This document shows positions 1 through 8,261 of a stretch of 64,000 nucleotides of DNA, piece after piece. This DNA comes from an uncultured Oscillospiraceae bacterium (GTDB taxonomy: Bacteria; Bacillota_A; Clostridia; Oscillospirales; Acutalibacteraceae): positions 62,001-126,000 of the forward strand of contig CAJUNS010000003.1 in the NCBI GenBank assembly GCA_910587995.1, written 5' to 3'. Numbering within the stretch: the stretch's first letter is position 1; each line of letters starts with the position of its first letter. The notes under the pieces are model-generated. The model did not search any database and had not been told where the DNA came from. It saw only the letters and a list, made by a program, of their open reading frames with translations. A program made the position numbers and the translations under genes.

Positions 1-657
1 ATCCTCGCCATATGCCCCATCCGCTTGAGGGGAAACCAGCGCGTTTTCCGGCAGCGCTTCTCCGGTAAGGGTATTGACAAACACGCCCGCCGCGTTTTTG
101 GCATAGGCCCCTTGAGAAGAGCCCAGCAGGAAATAGTGCTCCTCCTCGGTCACAAAAGCGCTGCCCCGGCCGGGGTTATATAGGAACAGCAGATATTCGT
201 CCTCCTGGTTGAACTGGGGCTCGCAGGGGTAAACCTCCTGGCGGGCGCCTACCGTTCCCCCAGGAACGCGGACGGAAACCGTCTCCCCATAGGGCGCGCC
301 CTTACTTACGCCGGTAATGGTAAAATAGAAATCCGTGTAGACGATAATGTCCCCTTGATAGCTGACGATTTGAAAGGGAGCGGAGCGCCCGGTTATCTTT
401 CCTGTGGCAATGACAGCGGCTTGGGCGGAAAGCTTCTCCGGGCTGTAGTCCTGCAGAAGGCCATCCACTTGAACGGTAACTGGGATGCACCTCTGCCAAT
501 AGGCGTGGAGCAGATGAACGGCGGCTTTTTGTTTTTCCATGGCCTGGTCCAAGCTCTGGTCCGCCTCTTTGGCATAGGCCGCGCTTCCTGTGGAAGCCAG
601 CAAGCCCGCTAGGAAAAGGGCGGAAAGCCTCGTTTTAAAATGAGTCCAGTTCTTCAT
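1..657 (-). CDS. Secreted protein of unknown function (partial, C-terminus off the left edge)
   Basis: Reading leftward from the ATG at 657 the frame is open to base 1 (219 codons, no stop), so the protein is cut by the window edge. It starts with a classic signal peptide: positive MKNWTHFKTR, a hydrophobic core, and cleavage near SAAYA-K. A short helical stretch (DQAMEKQKAAVHLLHAYWQ) is followed by a beta-rich region with many V/I/G strands (TGKITGRSAPFQIVSY, VSVRVPGGTVGARQEVYP). The start is supported by GGAAGGAGGG about 7 nt upstream. I do not recognise a named family; a small exported beta-sandwich protein is the best description. Confidence 0.75.
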   Translation of the reverse strand, partial: MKNWTHFKTRLSALFLAGLLASTGSAAYAKEADQSLDQAMEKQKAAVHLLHAYWQRCIPVTVQVDGLLQDYSPEKLSAQAAVIATGKITGRSAPFQIVSYQGDIIVYTDFYFTITGVSKGAPYGETVSVRVPGGTVGARQEVYPCEPQFNQEDEYLLFLYNPGRGSAFVTEEEHYFLLGSSQGAYAKNAAGVFVNTLTGEALPENALVSPQADGAYGED

Positions 658-753
658 ACGCGTACCCTCCTTCCGCGTTGCCGGCGCTGTTTGCGCAAAA
701 CCAAAGCCCTCTTTTACCCTGCGCCGGCCTTGTTTCATCCCAAAGGGCCCGCC

Positions 754-1209
754 CTACCGGGCGGCTCCTTTTGTCCACATCTGGCCTAAAATATCCTTGA
801 GCACCAAAAAGGCGTTCTGCTCGTTGTAGCCCTGCTCCTGGCGCAGGCGGTCCAGCAGCGCGGCCAGGGGACCCGTGTAAGAGGGCAGGTCCACCCGCTC
901 TTGATATTGGGCCAAAACCGGGTACTGCTTGGCCCAAAGCTGGGTCCAGTCTATCTTCTCCCGCACCTCCTGGCTGGTGTTCTCAATGACCTGTTCCAGC
1001 TCCGCCGCCTCCACGTCAAAGCCGATAAGCTGGTCCAAGGTCAGGTGGTAGAAGACCGCCAGCTTTTTGGACTGGTTGATGTCCGGCAAAGTCTCGTCCA
1101 GCTCCCACTTGGAAATGGTCTGGCGGCTGACCCCCAGCTTCTCCGCCGCCTCCTCCTGGGTCCTGCCGCTTTTTCTCCGGGCCTCGGCCAAACTGCTTCC
1201 TAAACTCAT
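754..1209 (-). CDS. XRE-family helix-turn-helix transcriptional regulator
   Basis: A 151-residue protein. The N-terminal HTH_3 domain (about residues 5-60) contains TQEEAAEKLGVSRQTISKWE, the typical XRE recognition segment. The C-terminal ~90 residues are helical (ELEQVIENTSQEVREKIDW...) and of unassigned function, perhaps dimerisation or ligand sensing. A longer frame continues upstream to 1680, but the ATG at 1209 has AAGGAGG at good spacing and the extension overlaps ruvX, so 1209 is chosen. It lies 92 bp downstream of ruvX in the same direction and may be co-transcribed. The stop codon sits in the loop of a GC-rich hairpin. Confidence 0.85.
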   Translation of the reverse strand: MSLGSSLAEARRKSGRTQEEAAEKLGVSRQTISKWELDETLPDINQSKKLAVFYHLTLDQLIGFDVEAAELEQVIENTSQEVREKIDWTQLWAKQYPVLAQYQERVDLPSYTGPLAALLDRLRQEQGYNEQNAFLVLKDILGQMWTKGAAR

Positions 1210-1301
1210 CGTCTGTACCTCCTTCGGTGATTTAGTCCCAGTATACCACCAGCGGCCTCTGAAGTCCAGCAAGGAAACTTGGCGGTTTCGCCCGCTTTGG
1301 C

Positions 1302-1730
1302 TCAGGTCTCTCCCGCCCGGTTCTTGCGTCCCCGCAGGTAGTCCTCTAAAATGATCACCGCCGCTACCGCGTCTACCACCGCCTTGCGCTTTTTGCCCCG
1401 GGTGTTGGTCTCGTTTAAATAGCCGTGGGCCGTAAGGGTGGTGCCCCGCTCGTCCAAAAAGTCTACGGGCAGGCCGGAAAGAGCCGCCAGCCTCTGGCCC
1501 ATCTCCCGGGCCAGCTGGGCGCTTTCTCCCTCGCTGCCATCCATGTTTCGGGGCAGGCCCACCACCAGAGCCTCTGCCCCCGCCCTTCGGGCTTCCTCCA
1601 CAATCTGTTCCGCCAGCCGGTCCCAGTTCCGCTGGGCAATCACCCCCAGGGGCGAGGCCAGCAGCTCCGCCTTGTCGCACACCGCCAGGCCTGTGCGGGC
1701 ATGGCCCAAGTCAACCCCCACAATGATCAT
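1302..1730 (-). CDS. ruvX: Putative pre-16S rRNA nuclease / Holliday junction resolvase YqgF (RuvX)
   Basis: 142 residues, the usual length for YqgF/RuvX. RNase-H-like fold motifs are visible: the first acidic strand GVDLGHARTGLA, the central VVGLPRNMDGS, FLDERGTTLTA, and a C-terminal DAVAAVIILEDYL carrying the last acidic residue. In the family this cytosolic nuclease matures 16S rRNA 5' ends and has been linked to Holliday junction resolution. The ATG overlaps the stop of the upstream histidine phosphatase by 4 bp, so translation is probably coupled. Confidence 0.92.
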   Translation of the reverse strand: MIIVGVDLGHARTGLAVCDKAELLASPLGVIAQRNWDRLAEQIVEEARRAGAEALVVGLPRNMDGSEGESAQLAREMGQRLAALSGLPVDFLDERGTTLTAHGYLNETNTRGKKRKAVVDAVAAVIILEDYLRGRKNRAGET

Positions 1731-2398
1731 ACCAATTTATCCTCCTGGAAGAAGGAGAACCGGGTGGGCGGGCGGCGCATGTCCTCCGGCAGATGGGACA
1801 AGTCGTTGACATACTCCCACCGCAAGGCTCCGTCCTCGGCCAGCAAGGCGCTGACCCCGGTGTTCCCAAACACCTCGCTGTGGCGTATGCCCTCCAAAGC
1901 CCCATAGGAGACCCGGGCGAACAGGTTCCGCAGCACGCCTCCATGTGTGGCGGCAACTACCGTTTTCCCCGCGTTCTCCTCAATAATCCGGTCCAAAGTC
2001 CGGTTAACCCGCGCATAGACCTGGGCCATGTTCTCCCCGCCCGGAAACTGGCATAGGTCCGGGCTCTGGTCCCAGTCCCTGGCCACCTGGGGGAACCGCT
2101 CCGCCACCTCCGCCAGCAGCAGGTTTTCCATATCCCCGCAGTCGATTTCAATCAGCCCCGGCTCCTCTTTGACCTCCAGCTCCGGGTGGTACCGGGCGAT
2201 GGCCTCCGCCGTGGCCCGGGCCCGCTGCAAGGGGCTGGTGTAGATGGCGTCAATGGGCTGGTTGCGAAAGCGCAGGCCCAGCAGCTCCAGCTGCTTTGCG
2301 CCATCCGGGCTTACCTCCGCGTCAAAGCGCCCCTGAAACCGGTGCTGGACATTGCCCATGGACTGGCAGTGGCGGATTAGGTAAATTTTTGTCACCAT
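1727..2398 (-). CDS. Histidine phosphatase (phosphoglycerate mutase-like) family protein
   Basis: 223 residues. The phosphate-binding loop LIRHCQSMGN is near the N-terminus; RHC replaces the usual RHG, but the catalytic His is kept. Further hallmarks are YTSPLQRARATAEAI (second Arg), a proton-donor Glu region around EIDCGDME, and the second catalytic His in VVAATHGGVLRNL. Such enzymes dephosphorylate small molecules such as sugar phosphates or cobalamin precursors; the substrate cannot be read here. It overlaps pyrD upstream by 7 bp and ruvX downstream by 4 bp, a compact operon. Confidence 0.88.
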   Translation of the reverse strand: MVTKIYLIRHCQSMGNVQHRFQGRFDAEVSPDGAKQLELLGLRFRNQPIDAIYTSPLQRARATAEAIARYHPELEVKEEPGLIEIDCGDMENLLLAEVAERFPQVARDWDQSPDLCQFPGGENMAQVYARVNRTLDRIIEENAGKTVVAATHGGVLRNLFARVSYGALEGIRHSEVFGNTGVSALLAEDGALRWEYVNDLSHLPEDMRRPPTRFSFFQEDKLV

Positions 2399-3900
2399 GG
2401 CCGCACCCCTCCCGTTAACTGGGAGACAGACTTTACGCCGTTTTTCTCCATATATTCCAACAGGCCATCCCGGATTTTAATGGGCGCGTAAGGATCCGTA
2501 AAAATTGCCGTGCCCACCTGGATGGCGCTGGCTCCGGCCAAGAGCATTTCCACCGCGTCCTGCCAAGTGGAGACGCCGCCCAGACCCACAATGGGAATCT
2601 TCACCTTTTGGGCGGTCTGCCACACCATGCGCAGGGCCACCGGCAGCACCGCCGGGCCGGAGAGTCCCCCGGTGTTGTTGCGGATTATGGGCCGGCGGGT
2701 GTTGATATCAATGCGCATGCCCGTCAGAGTGTTAATTAGGGACACCGCGTCCGCCCCGGCGCTCTCGGCGGCCAGGGCCATTTCGCTGATGTCCGTGACA
2801 TTGGGGGAGAGCTTCACCATCAGGGGCTTTTGGCAGACCTTCCGCACCGCTTTGGTCACGCCCTCCACCCCCTGGGCGGTTACGCCAAACTGTACCCCGC
2901 CCTCCTTTACGTTGGGGCAGGAGATATTCAGCTCTATCATATCAATGGGAGCATCGTTGAGTTTTTCCACGGTCTGGCAGTAGTCCTCTACCGCGCTGCC
3001 CGCCAGGTTGGCGATGATTCTGGTCCCCTGCTGGTTGAGCCAGGGCAGGTCGTGCTCAATGAAATGGTCCACCCCAGGGTTTTGCAGGCCCACGGCGTTG
3101 AGCATGCCCGCCGGGGTCTCGGTGACCCGGGGGGGCGGGTTGCCCGGGCGCGGGTGCAGGGTCGTGCCTTTGCAGCTAATGCCCCCCAGCTCACTCAGGG
3201 GGTACAGCCCGCCGTATTCCCGGCCAAAGCCGAAGGTGCCCGAGGCGGCGATGATGGGATTGGCGAATTCCACCCCGGCTACCTCCGTGCGCAGGGCCGA
3301 CCGGATGACCGCCGGGCTCCCGTCCAGCACAATGCCATCGCCGTCGTTAAGCCGGATAACTTCACAGCCCGTCTCCCGCTCGTATTGCCTGCACTTCTCC
3401 TCGGTGCCCGAATCCCGGAGCTGCTGCTTGCTGTAGTGGGGCAATATTTGAACGTCAGTCAGTCCCAGCCCGGTAAAATCGTCCAAATTCAAGAAATTCA
3501 TGTGGGAAATATACCGATTGGCAATGCCGATTCCCCTCTGCAAAACCAACGCCCCCGCGCTCCAGCCTATCAGCAGCCCTCTTTCGGCCACCTGCCGCAG
3601 GGCCTGTCCCCCCTGATGCTTGCGGATGGAATCCAACAGGTAGTATGGGTTGCCGCCGTTGAGCTCCACCACATCATAAGCTGCCAGAGCTCCGGCTGGC
3701 TGGGTATCAAAATCGAACAGGTCTACCGTGAGGCCCAGGAGCTCCAACCTCTTCTGCTCCCGTCCCACATGGTAGTTCTTCTCTTTATACTCCGGGTCGG
3801 CGGTAACCACTATTGCGGCCCTGCCGCCCGCTTTCACGTGCTGCCCCGCTGCCCGCAGCAATTCCGGGCTAGTCAGGCCGTTGGAACACAAGATGATCAT
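2392..3900 (-). CDS. pyrD: Fusion: peptidase E-like (S51/class I amidotransferase-like) domain + dihydroorotate dehydrogenase B catalytic subunit
   Basis: 502 residues, about 200 longer than a normal PyrDB. Residues ~1-200 match the peptidase S51/PepE fold: nucleophile-elbow Ser in LIGWSAGALVLQ and a downstream His in ILPHYSKQ. From about residue 205 (LRTEVAGVEFANPIIAASG) a full PyrD follows: FMN-binding GTFGFGREY, catalytic Cys in ELNISCPNV, and GLGGVSTWQDA near the end. No stop and no obvious internal start with a ribosome site separates the halves. PyrD oxidises dihydroorotate to orotate; type 1B needs PyrK, encoded two genes upstream. The GTG at IVLDGS is the only conceivable internal start. 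The role of the PepE domain is unknown. Confidence 0.88.
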   Translation of the reverse strand: MIILCSNGLTSPELLRAAGQHVKAGGRAAIVVTADPEYKEKNYHVGREQKRLELLGLTVDLFDFDTQPAGALAAYDVVELNGGNPYYLLDSIRKHQGGQALRQVAERGLLIGWSAGALVLQRGIGIANRYISHMNFLNLDDFTGLGLTDVQILPHYSKQQLRDSGTEEKCRQYERETGCEVIRLNDGDGIVLDGSPAVIRSALRTEVAGVEFANPIIAASGTFGFGREYGGLYPLSELGGISCKGTTLHPRPGNPPPRVTETPAGMLNAVGLQNPGVDHFIEHDLPWLNQQGTRIIANLAGSAVEDYCQTVEKLNDAPIDMIELNISCPNVKEGGVQFGVTAQGVEGVTKAVRKVCQKPLMVKLSPNVTDISEMALAAESAGADAVSLINTLTGMRIDINTRRPIIRNNTGGLSGPAVLPVALRMVWQTAQKVKIPIVGLGGVSTWQDAVEMLLAGASAIQVGTAIFTDPYAPIKIRDGLLEYMEKNGVKSVSQLTGGVRPW

Positions 3901-3924
3901 GGTTCTGCTCCTCTCTTGTCGGTA

Positions 3925-4374
3925 TCATATTCCCAGGCCGATGGCCGATTTGTCCCCCGCATAGCCCCCGCCGGGGAAGCCCGCCAGGGCCAGGGCCTGA
4001 AATGTCTCAGAAAAGCCGTAGGCAGTTAGTTCCTCCACCGGCACAAAACGCACATCGGAGATGGGATTTTCGTCCTTGGTGTTGTCCGGCAGGCGCAGGG
4101 CGCCCCCCGTGCGCTGGGCCAAAAAGGTGGCGTGGAGCAGCGTGTGGCCGCTCTGAGCCGCGTCGCAGAGATAGAGCAGCCGCTTCACCTCCACTTTTAG
4201 GCCGGTCTCCTCCTCCATCTCCCGGCAGAGGCCCTGGGCCAAGGTCTCGCCCCGCTCCAAGCGGCCTCCGGGCAGGGACCAGCTCCGCCTTTCGCTGAGC
4301 CGCTGGCGCACCAGCAGAATCGCCCCGTCCTCTACCAGCACCCCGGTGACCCGCACTTGAAAATGGTAATCCAT
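3925..4374 (-). CDS. NUDIX hydrolase
   Basis: 149 residues from the ATG at 4374. The NUDIX box GX5EX7REUXEEXGU is complete (GRLERGE...REMEEETGL). These enzymes hydrolyse nucleoside diphosphates linked to another moiety; the substrate cannot be predicted. The start shares its A with the pyrK stop codon (TGATG), so it is translationally coupled to pyrK, and pepE-pyrD follows after 24 bp. A nucleotide-cleaning role in pyrimidine metabolism is inference from position only. Confidence 0.88.
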   Translation of the reverse strand: MDYHFQVRVTGVLVEDGAILLVRQRLSERRSWSLPGGRLERGETLAQGLCREMEEETGLKVEVKRLLYLCDAAQSGHTLLHATFLAQRTGGALRLPDNTKDENPISDVRFVPVEELTAYGFSETFQALALAGFPGGGYAGDKSAIGLGI

Positions 4375-5144
4375 CAAAGAGCCTCCGGGGCCAAGCGGTC
4401 CATGGGGAACACCGGACCGTCCTTGCACACATGGCCGTAATAGCTCTCCCCGCTCTCGTCCAGTAGGGCCACAGCGCAGCCCAGGCAGGCTCCCACCCCG
4501 CAGGCCATGCGCTGCTCCAAAGAGAGGTACCCTGCCGCGCCCCGCTCCTGAGCCAGGGCCTTTGCCGCCCGAAGCATGGGGGCCGGGCCGCAGGCCAGCA
4601 GCACGTCAAAGCCCTCCTTTTGCGCCAGCCCGGTTACCAGTCCGTGGAAGCCATAGCTGCCATCGTCGGTGGCAACCAGGACCTTGGCCCCCGCCGCTTG
4701 GAAGTCCTTTTCCAAAATAACCGCCTCCTTGTTCCGGAAGCCCAGCAGGGCCACGGCCTTTTCCCCCAGCCGCTCCGCCGCTCCCAGTAGGGGGGGCACG
4801 CCGATGCCGCCCCCAACCAGCAAGGTCCGCTTGGTTTTGTCCAGGGGGAAGCCCTGGCCCAGGGGAGCCAGAATCTCAACGCGGTCCCCGGTCCGGTACT
4901 CCGCCAGCTGGGCCGTGCCCTGGCCGCGGATTTGAAACACAAACCGCAGCCGCCCCTTTTCCCTGTCTATGCCGCAGATGGAGATGGGCCGCCGCAGGCT
5001 GTGCCCAGGCAGGTAAATTTGGGCGAACTGCCCCGGCTGGGCCAGCGCCGCCAGGTCCGGGCATTCCAGCCAAAAGTCGAATATGCCTGGGGCCAGCTCC
5101 CGCTTTTCCGCCAGCGGGCATAGAATCGAATCGTATTGTTTCAT
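4374..5144 (-). CDS. pyrK: Dihydroorotate dehydrogenase B, electron transfer subunit
   Basis: 256 residues, typical PyrK length. The FAD-binding motif LRRPISICGI is followed by the NAD-binding part with LLVGGGIGVPPLL, and the C-terminal 2Fe-2S ligands are visible as RMACGVGACLGCAV plus HVCKDG (four Cys). PyrK passes electrons from dihydroorotate via PyrD FMN, the Fe-S cluster and FAD to NAD+. It overlaps the upstream phospholipase-like gene by 4 bp and the NUDIX gene by one base, placing it inside the pyr operon. Confidence 0.95.
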   Translation of the reverse strand: MKQYDSILCPLAEKRELAPGIFDFWLECPDLAALAQPGQFAQIYLPGHSLRRPISICGIDREKGRLRFVFQIRGQGTAQLAEYRTGDRVEILAPLGQGFPLDKTKRTLLVGGGIGVPPLLGAAERLGEKAVALLGFRNKEAVILEKDFQAAGAKVLVATDDGSYGFHGLVTGLAQKEGFDVLLACGPAPMLRAAKALAQERGAAGYLSLEQRMACGVGACLGCAVALLDESGESYYGHVCKDGPVFPMDRLAPEAL

Positions 5145-5788
5145 GAGTCCCTCCTAATATTCCAGGCCAGCTCCCAGGGGTCCAGCAGGGGAGCGCCCGT
5201 CTTTAAGGCGTCCAGCTCCTTCTCGCACAGCGCCAGGGCGGCGCCCAGATATTCCTCCGCCATCTCTCGGGTGATAAACGCCGGTTCGCCCTCCACCGCC
5301 CGGGTGAAGTCCCTTTCCAGGTCCGCCAGAAGCCGCCGGGGCTCCAGCCCAAACCGCCCGCGGATTTCCGCCTCTTCCGCCTGGGCTGGACAGGCCGCGA
5401 TTGGGGCGAGGCCCTTCTTTTCAATCAGATAGCGGTTCAAGATGGCATAGTCCCGGTAGAGCAGCTCCCGTTCAGCGGGTGTGCGGAAATGCAGGTTATA
5501 TGGACCATACAGAAACCGCCTGTACACAATGTCCTGTATCAGGTGGAGATAGTATCCCAGATACAGCCCTTCCTCCGCCAGCTTGTCCCCATACAGCCGC
5601 CGGAACTCTTTTAGGTCATAGCATCGCATGCCCCGCTGGCAGGCCACAAAGTGGCTCATCCGGCTGTTGCTGCCCGGAGGCATGGCGTCCGGCAGCAGCG
5701 CCCCGAAAACCAGGGCCTCCGGGTCCTTCCAGGCCTGGCGGGGCAGCAGCGCTTGGACAATGGCCAAGTGCATAACACGGGACGCCAT
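5141..5788 (-). CDS. Zinc-dependent phospholipase C-like family protein
   Basis: 215 residues, no signal peptide seen. His/Asp spacing resembles the zinc-dependent phospholipase C/S1-P1 nuclease superfamily: MASRVMHLAIVQ at the N-terminus, ALLPDAMPPG, SHFVAC, and GYYLHLIQDI. The family is best known as secreted lipases, but cytosolic Clostridial members of unknown substrate with this motif order exist. It sits between pyrF (3 bp away) and pyrK (4 bp overlap), so it is transcribed with the pyr genes, yet no pyrimidine role is known. Function uncertain. Confidence 0.7.
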   Translation of the reverse strand: MASRVMHLAIVQALLPRQAWKDPEALVFGALLPDAMPPGSNSRMSHFVACQRGMRCYDLKEFRRLYGDKLAEEGLYLGYYLHLIQDIVYRRFLYGPYNLHFRTPAERELLYRDYAILNRYLIEKKGLAPIAACPAQAEEAEIRGRFGLEPRRLLADLERDFTRAVEGEPAFITREMAEEYLGAALALCEKELDALKTGAPLLDPWELAWNIRRDS

Positions 5789-5791
5789 TGC

Positions 5792-6733
5792 TTACACCGG
5801 CAGGCTGATGCCGCCCAGCTCCGCCATAATCTCGTCCCGCATGCGGACCGCCTCCCGGCAGGCGGCCCCGGCAAAGTCTTTGGGGTCGCAGCCCTCCTTC
5901 TGCCAGGCGCACATAATGGCCCGGGAGGAATTCACAATGGCTCCCAGCCCGTGCTTGTCAAAGCCCATGGCCACGTCCTTGGCCGCGCCGCCCTGGGCTC
6001 CATAGCCGGGCACCAAAAAGAACGTGTCCGGCAAAGCCTTGCGCAGCTCCTTCAGCTGCTTGGGGTATGTAGCGCCCACCACGGCCCCTACGCCGCTGTA
6101 GCCGTATTTTCCAGGCAGGCTTTGGCCCCACTTCTGGCACATATTGCCCATGGCCCGGTACAGGGGCTCGTACATGGCGTGCATCATCTGGTCCTGGAAC
6201 TCCCCGGAGGAGGGGTTGGAGGTCTTTACCAGCACAAAGATTTCCTTGTCCTGGGCCCCGCACACCTTCAGCAGCGGGTCGATGCCGTCTGTGCCCAAGT
6301 AGCCGTTGACAGTGAGGGCGTCCGCGCCAAAGGCTTCCAAGTCCTCGCCCTCTACCTGGGTGACGCCCAGATGGGCGGCGGCATAGGCCTGCATGGTGGC
6401 CCCAATGTCGTTGCGTTTGCCATCGGTGATGACGTACAGGCCCTTCTCCTTGGCGTAAGCAATGGTCCACGCCAGGGCCCGCACTCCCTGCCAGCCGTAC
6501 ATCTCATAGTAGGCCGCTTGGGGCTTTACGGCGGGCACTACGCCGCAGAGTCCGTCAATGAGCCCCTTGTTAAAGGCCAGCAGCGCCTGGGCAGCACCCT
6601 CTAAGTTTTTGCCGTAGGTTTCAAAGCACTCTTCCTTTATATAGGCGGGGATGTAGTCCAGCTTGGGGTCCAGCCCAGCCACAGTGGGGTTCTGCTTTCG
6701 CGTGATGTTTTCCAGCAAACGATCCATTGACAT
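5792..6733 (-). CDS. pyrF: Orotidine 5'-phosphate decarboxylase (long, type 2)
   Basis: 313 residues, the longer type-2 PyrF. Motifs: VAGLDPKLDYIP near the N-terminus, VPAVKPQAAYYE, and the catalytic Lys/Asp signature YVITDGKRNDIGATM. It decarboxylates OMP to UMP, the last de novo step. A phosphate-gripper-like segment with GVGAVVGATYP follows. pyrC ends 26 bp upstream and the phospholipase-like gene starts 3 bp downstream, so it is the second gene of the operon. Confidence 0.95.
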   Translation of the reverse strand: MSMDRLLENITRKQNPTVAGLDPKLDYIPAYIKEECFETYGKNLEGAAQALLAFNKGLIDGLCGVVPAVKPQAAYYEMYGWQGVRALAWTIAYAKEKGLYVITDGKRNDIGATMQAYAAAHLGVTQVEGEDLEAFGADALTVNGYLGTDGIDPLLKVCGAQDKEIFVLVKTSNPSSGEFQDQMMHAMYEPLYRAMGNMCQKWGQSLPGKYGYSGVGAVVGATYPKQLKELRKALPDTFFLVPGYGAQGGAAKDVAMGFDKHGLGAIVNSSRAIMCAWQKEGCDPKDFAGAACREAVRMRDEIMAELGGISLPV

Positions 6734-6759
6734 ATAAAAAACTCCTTTACCTTATGATG

Positions 6760-8022
6760 CTAATTCTGGTCCAGCCGGTACACCAGCCGCCCCCTGGAGA
6801 AGGTCATGACCACCCGTCCGGTAAGCTCCATGCCCTTAAAGGGGGTATTTTTGCTTCTGCCGTGGAGCTTGTCCGGATCCACGGTCCACTTCCGGGCCGG
6901 GTCGAAGAGCACCACATCTCCCGGCACCCCCGGCTCCAGGCTTCCGCCAGGAATGTTCAGAATCCGCGCTGGGTTGGCGCTCATCTTCTCCATGATTTGG
7001 CCAAGGCCCAGCCGCCCCGTTAGGGCAGTCAGCACGGCGGCCAGGGAGGTCTCCATGCCGATGGAGCCGTTGGGCGCGGTGATGAAGTCCGCCTTTTCCT
7101 CCGGCGTATGGGGGGCGTGGTCCGTGGAGATAGCGTCCAGAGTCCCGTCCGCCAAGCCTTCCAGCAGAGCCTGCCGGTCCGCCTCATCTCCCAGGGGCGG
7201 GTTCATCCGGAAATCCGCATCCATGCTCTCCAAGGCCTGGTCGGTAAGGAGCAGGTAGTGGGGGCAGGTCTCGGCGGTAACGGCCACGCCCCGGGCCTTG
7301 GCCTCCCGAATGAGGGCCACGGACCCCCGGGTGCTTACATGGCAGATGTGCACCCGGGCCCCTAGGCTGGCCGCGGCGGCGATCTCCCGGGCCACGCCGC
7401 AGTCCTCGGCGGCACGGGGCACACCCTTTAGGCCCAGCCGCCGGGAGACCTCCCCCTGGTTCATCAGTCCCCCGGAGGCCAGGTCCAGGTCCTCACAGTG
7501 GGCGGTCAAGGTCAGGCCCAGTTCTTTGGCCCGTTCCAGGGCCTCCAGCAGGCAGGAGCTCCGGCCCACCGGCTTCCCGTCGTCGCTGAGGGCAATGGCT
7601 CCCGCCGCTTTCAGCGCGGCAAAGTCCGTGAGCTCCTGTCCCCTTATCCCCCGGGTGACGCAAGCCGCCGTATACACGGTGGCGTCCGCCTCCCGCGCCC
7701 GTGCCAGCAGGTCCCGGACCAGCTCTGGGCTGTCCATAGGCGGCGCGGTGTTGGGCATGGCCAGCAGGCTGGTTACGCCCCCGGCGGCGGCGGCTTTGCA
7801 TGCCGTAAACAAATCCTCCTTATGGGTCTGGCCCGGATCCCGCAGGTGGACGTGCATGTCCACCAAGCCTGGGGCGGCAACCAAGCCCGCGCAGTCCATG
7901 GCCTGGTCCGGCTCCCCGGAGAGGGCGGCGGCCATGCGGCCATCCTCCAAAAACAGGCTGCCCACCTGATCCACCCGCCGGACTGGGTCCAGAATCCGGA
8001 CGTTTTTCAGTTCATACCGCAC
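6760..8022 (-). CDS. pyrC: Dihydroorotase
   Basis: 420 residues from the GTG at 8022. The amidohydrolase metal site is visible as APGLVDMHVHLRDPG (HxH), with later ligands in TLTAHCED, VHICHVSTRGS and AISTDHAPHTPEEK. It closes carbamoyl aspartate to dihydroorotate in the cytosol. Start choice: a TTG at 8067 and GTGs at 8031 and 8022 are in frame. Only 8022 leaves 11 nt behind an AAGAAAGG element (8031 leaves 2), and MRYELKNVRILDP looks like a natural PyrC N-terminus. First gene of the pyr operon, just below the leader terminator. No pyrB is seen in the window. Confidence 0.92.
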   Translation of the reverse strand: MRYELKNVRILDPVRRVDQVGSLFLEDGRMAAALSGEPDQAMDCAGLVAAPGLVDMHVHLRDPGQTHKEDLFTACKAAAAGGVTSLLAMPNTAPPMDSPELVRDLLARAREADATVYTAACVTRGIRGQELTDFAALKAAGAIALSDDGKPVGRSSCLLEALERAKELGLTLTAHCEDLDLASGGLMNQGEVSRRLGLKGVPRAAEDCGVAREIAAAASLGARVHICHVSTRGSVALIREAKARGVAVTAETCPHYLLLTDQALESMDADFRMNPPLGDEADRQALLEGLADGTLDAISTDHAPHTPEEKADFITAPNGSIGMETSLAAVLTALTGRLGLGQIMEKMSANPARILNIPGGSLEPGVPGDVVLFDPARKWTVDPDKLHGRSKNTPFKGMELTGRVVMTFSRGRLVYRLDQN

Positions 8023-8060
8023 ATGTTTCACAACCTTTCTTGCAGGGCTTCTCTCCTTCT

Positions 8061-8100
8061 CACACAAAAGCAGCCCCGCTCATTTCTGAGCCGGAGCTGC
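8061..8100 (-). terminator. Attenuator: intrinsic terminator in the pyr operon leader
   Basis: On the minus strand GCAGCTCCGGCTCA pairs with TGAGCGGGGCTGC across a GAAA loop and is followed by TTTTGTG. It lies between the pyr promoter and pyrC, so it can end transcription before the first gene. The stop codon of a possible leader ORF (8080-8232) falls where the loop meets the descending arm. Confidence 0.75.
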
Positions 8101-8232
8101 GTGGGAATCCTCTTTGCCAAAGGCAAAGCCAATGCTCTGACACCACAAGGGGTTTCCAGCGGAACCGATCAAAAGCGAGCCCGCGTCAACTGCGGCGCAA
8201 AGCCCCTTTCCTCGAACGCAACTCCGCTTCAA
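8080..8232 (-). CDS. Possible 50-residue leader peptide of the pyr operon
   Basis: A TTG at 8232 is preceded at 8 nt by GGGAGG and opens a 50-codon frame that ends with TGA inside the attenuator hairpin (8070-8100). The peptide begins LKRSCVRGKGLC, is unlike any known protein, and has no signal or membrane segment. Its placement recalls the translated leader of E. coli pyrBI, where a ribosome following closely behind polymerase prevents terminator folding when UTP is scarce. Seen: the ORF, ribosome site and overlap. Inferred: that it is translated and regulatory. It could be a chance frame. Confidence 0.4.
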   Translation of the reverse strand: MKRSCVRGKGLCAAVDAGSLLIGSAGNPLWCQSIGFAFGKEDSHAAPAQK

Positions 8233-8261
8233 CCGCTCCACCTCCCTGTGATACTCTCTGT

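Noticed and set aside
754..1680. Extended 308-residue version of the XRE regulator
   Set aside because: The extra N-terminus overlaps ruvX and has no domain; ATG 1209 has a good ribosome site.
8235..8258. PyrR-binding loop in the pyr leader
   Set aside because: Only part of the consensus is matched (GGGAGGTG), and the same bases serve as a ribosome site; kept as unproven.
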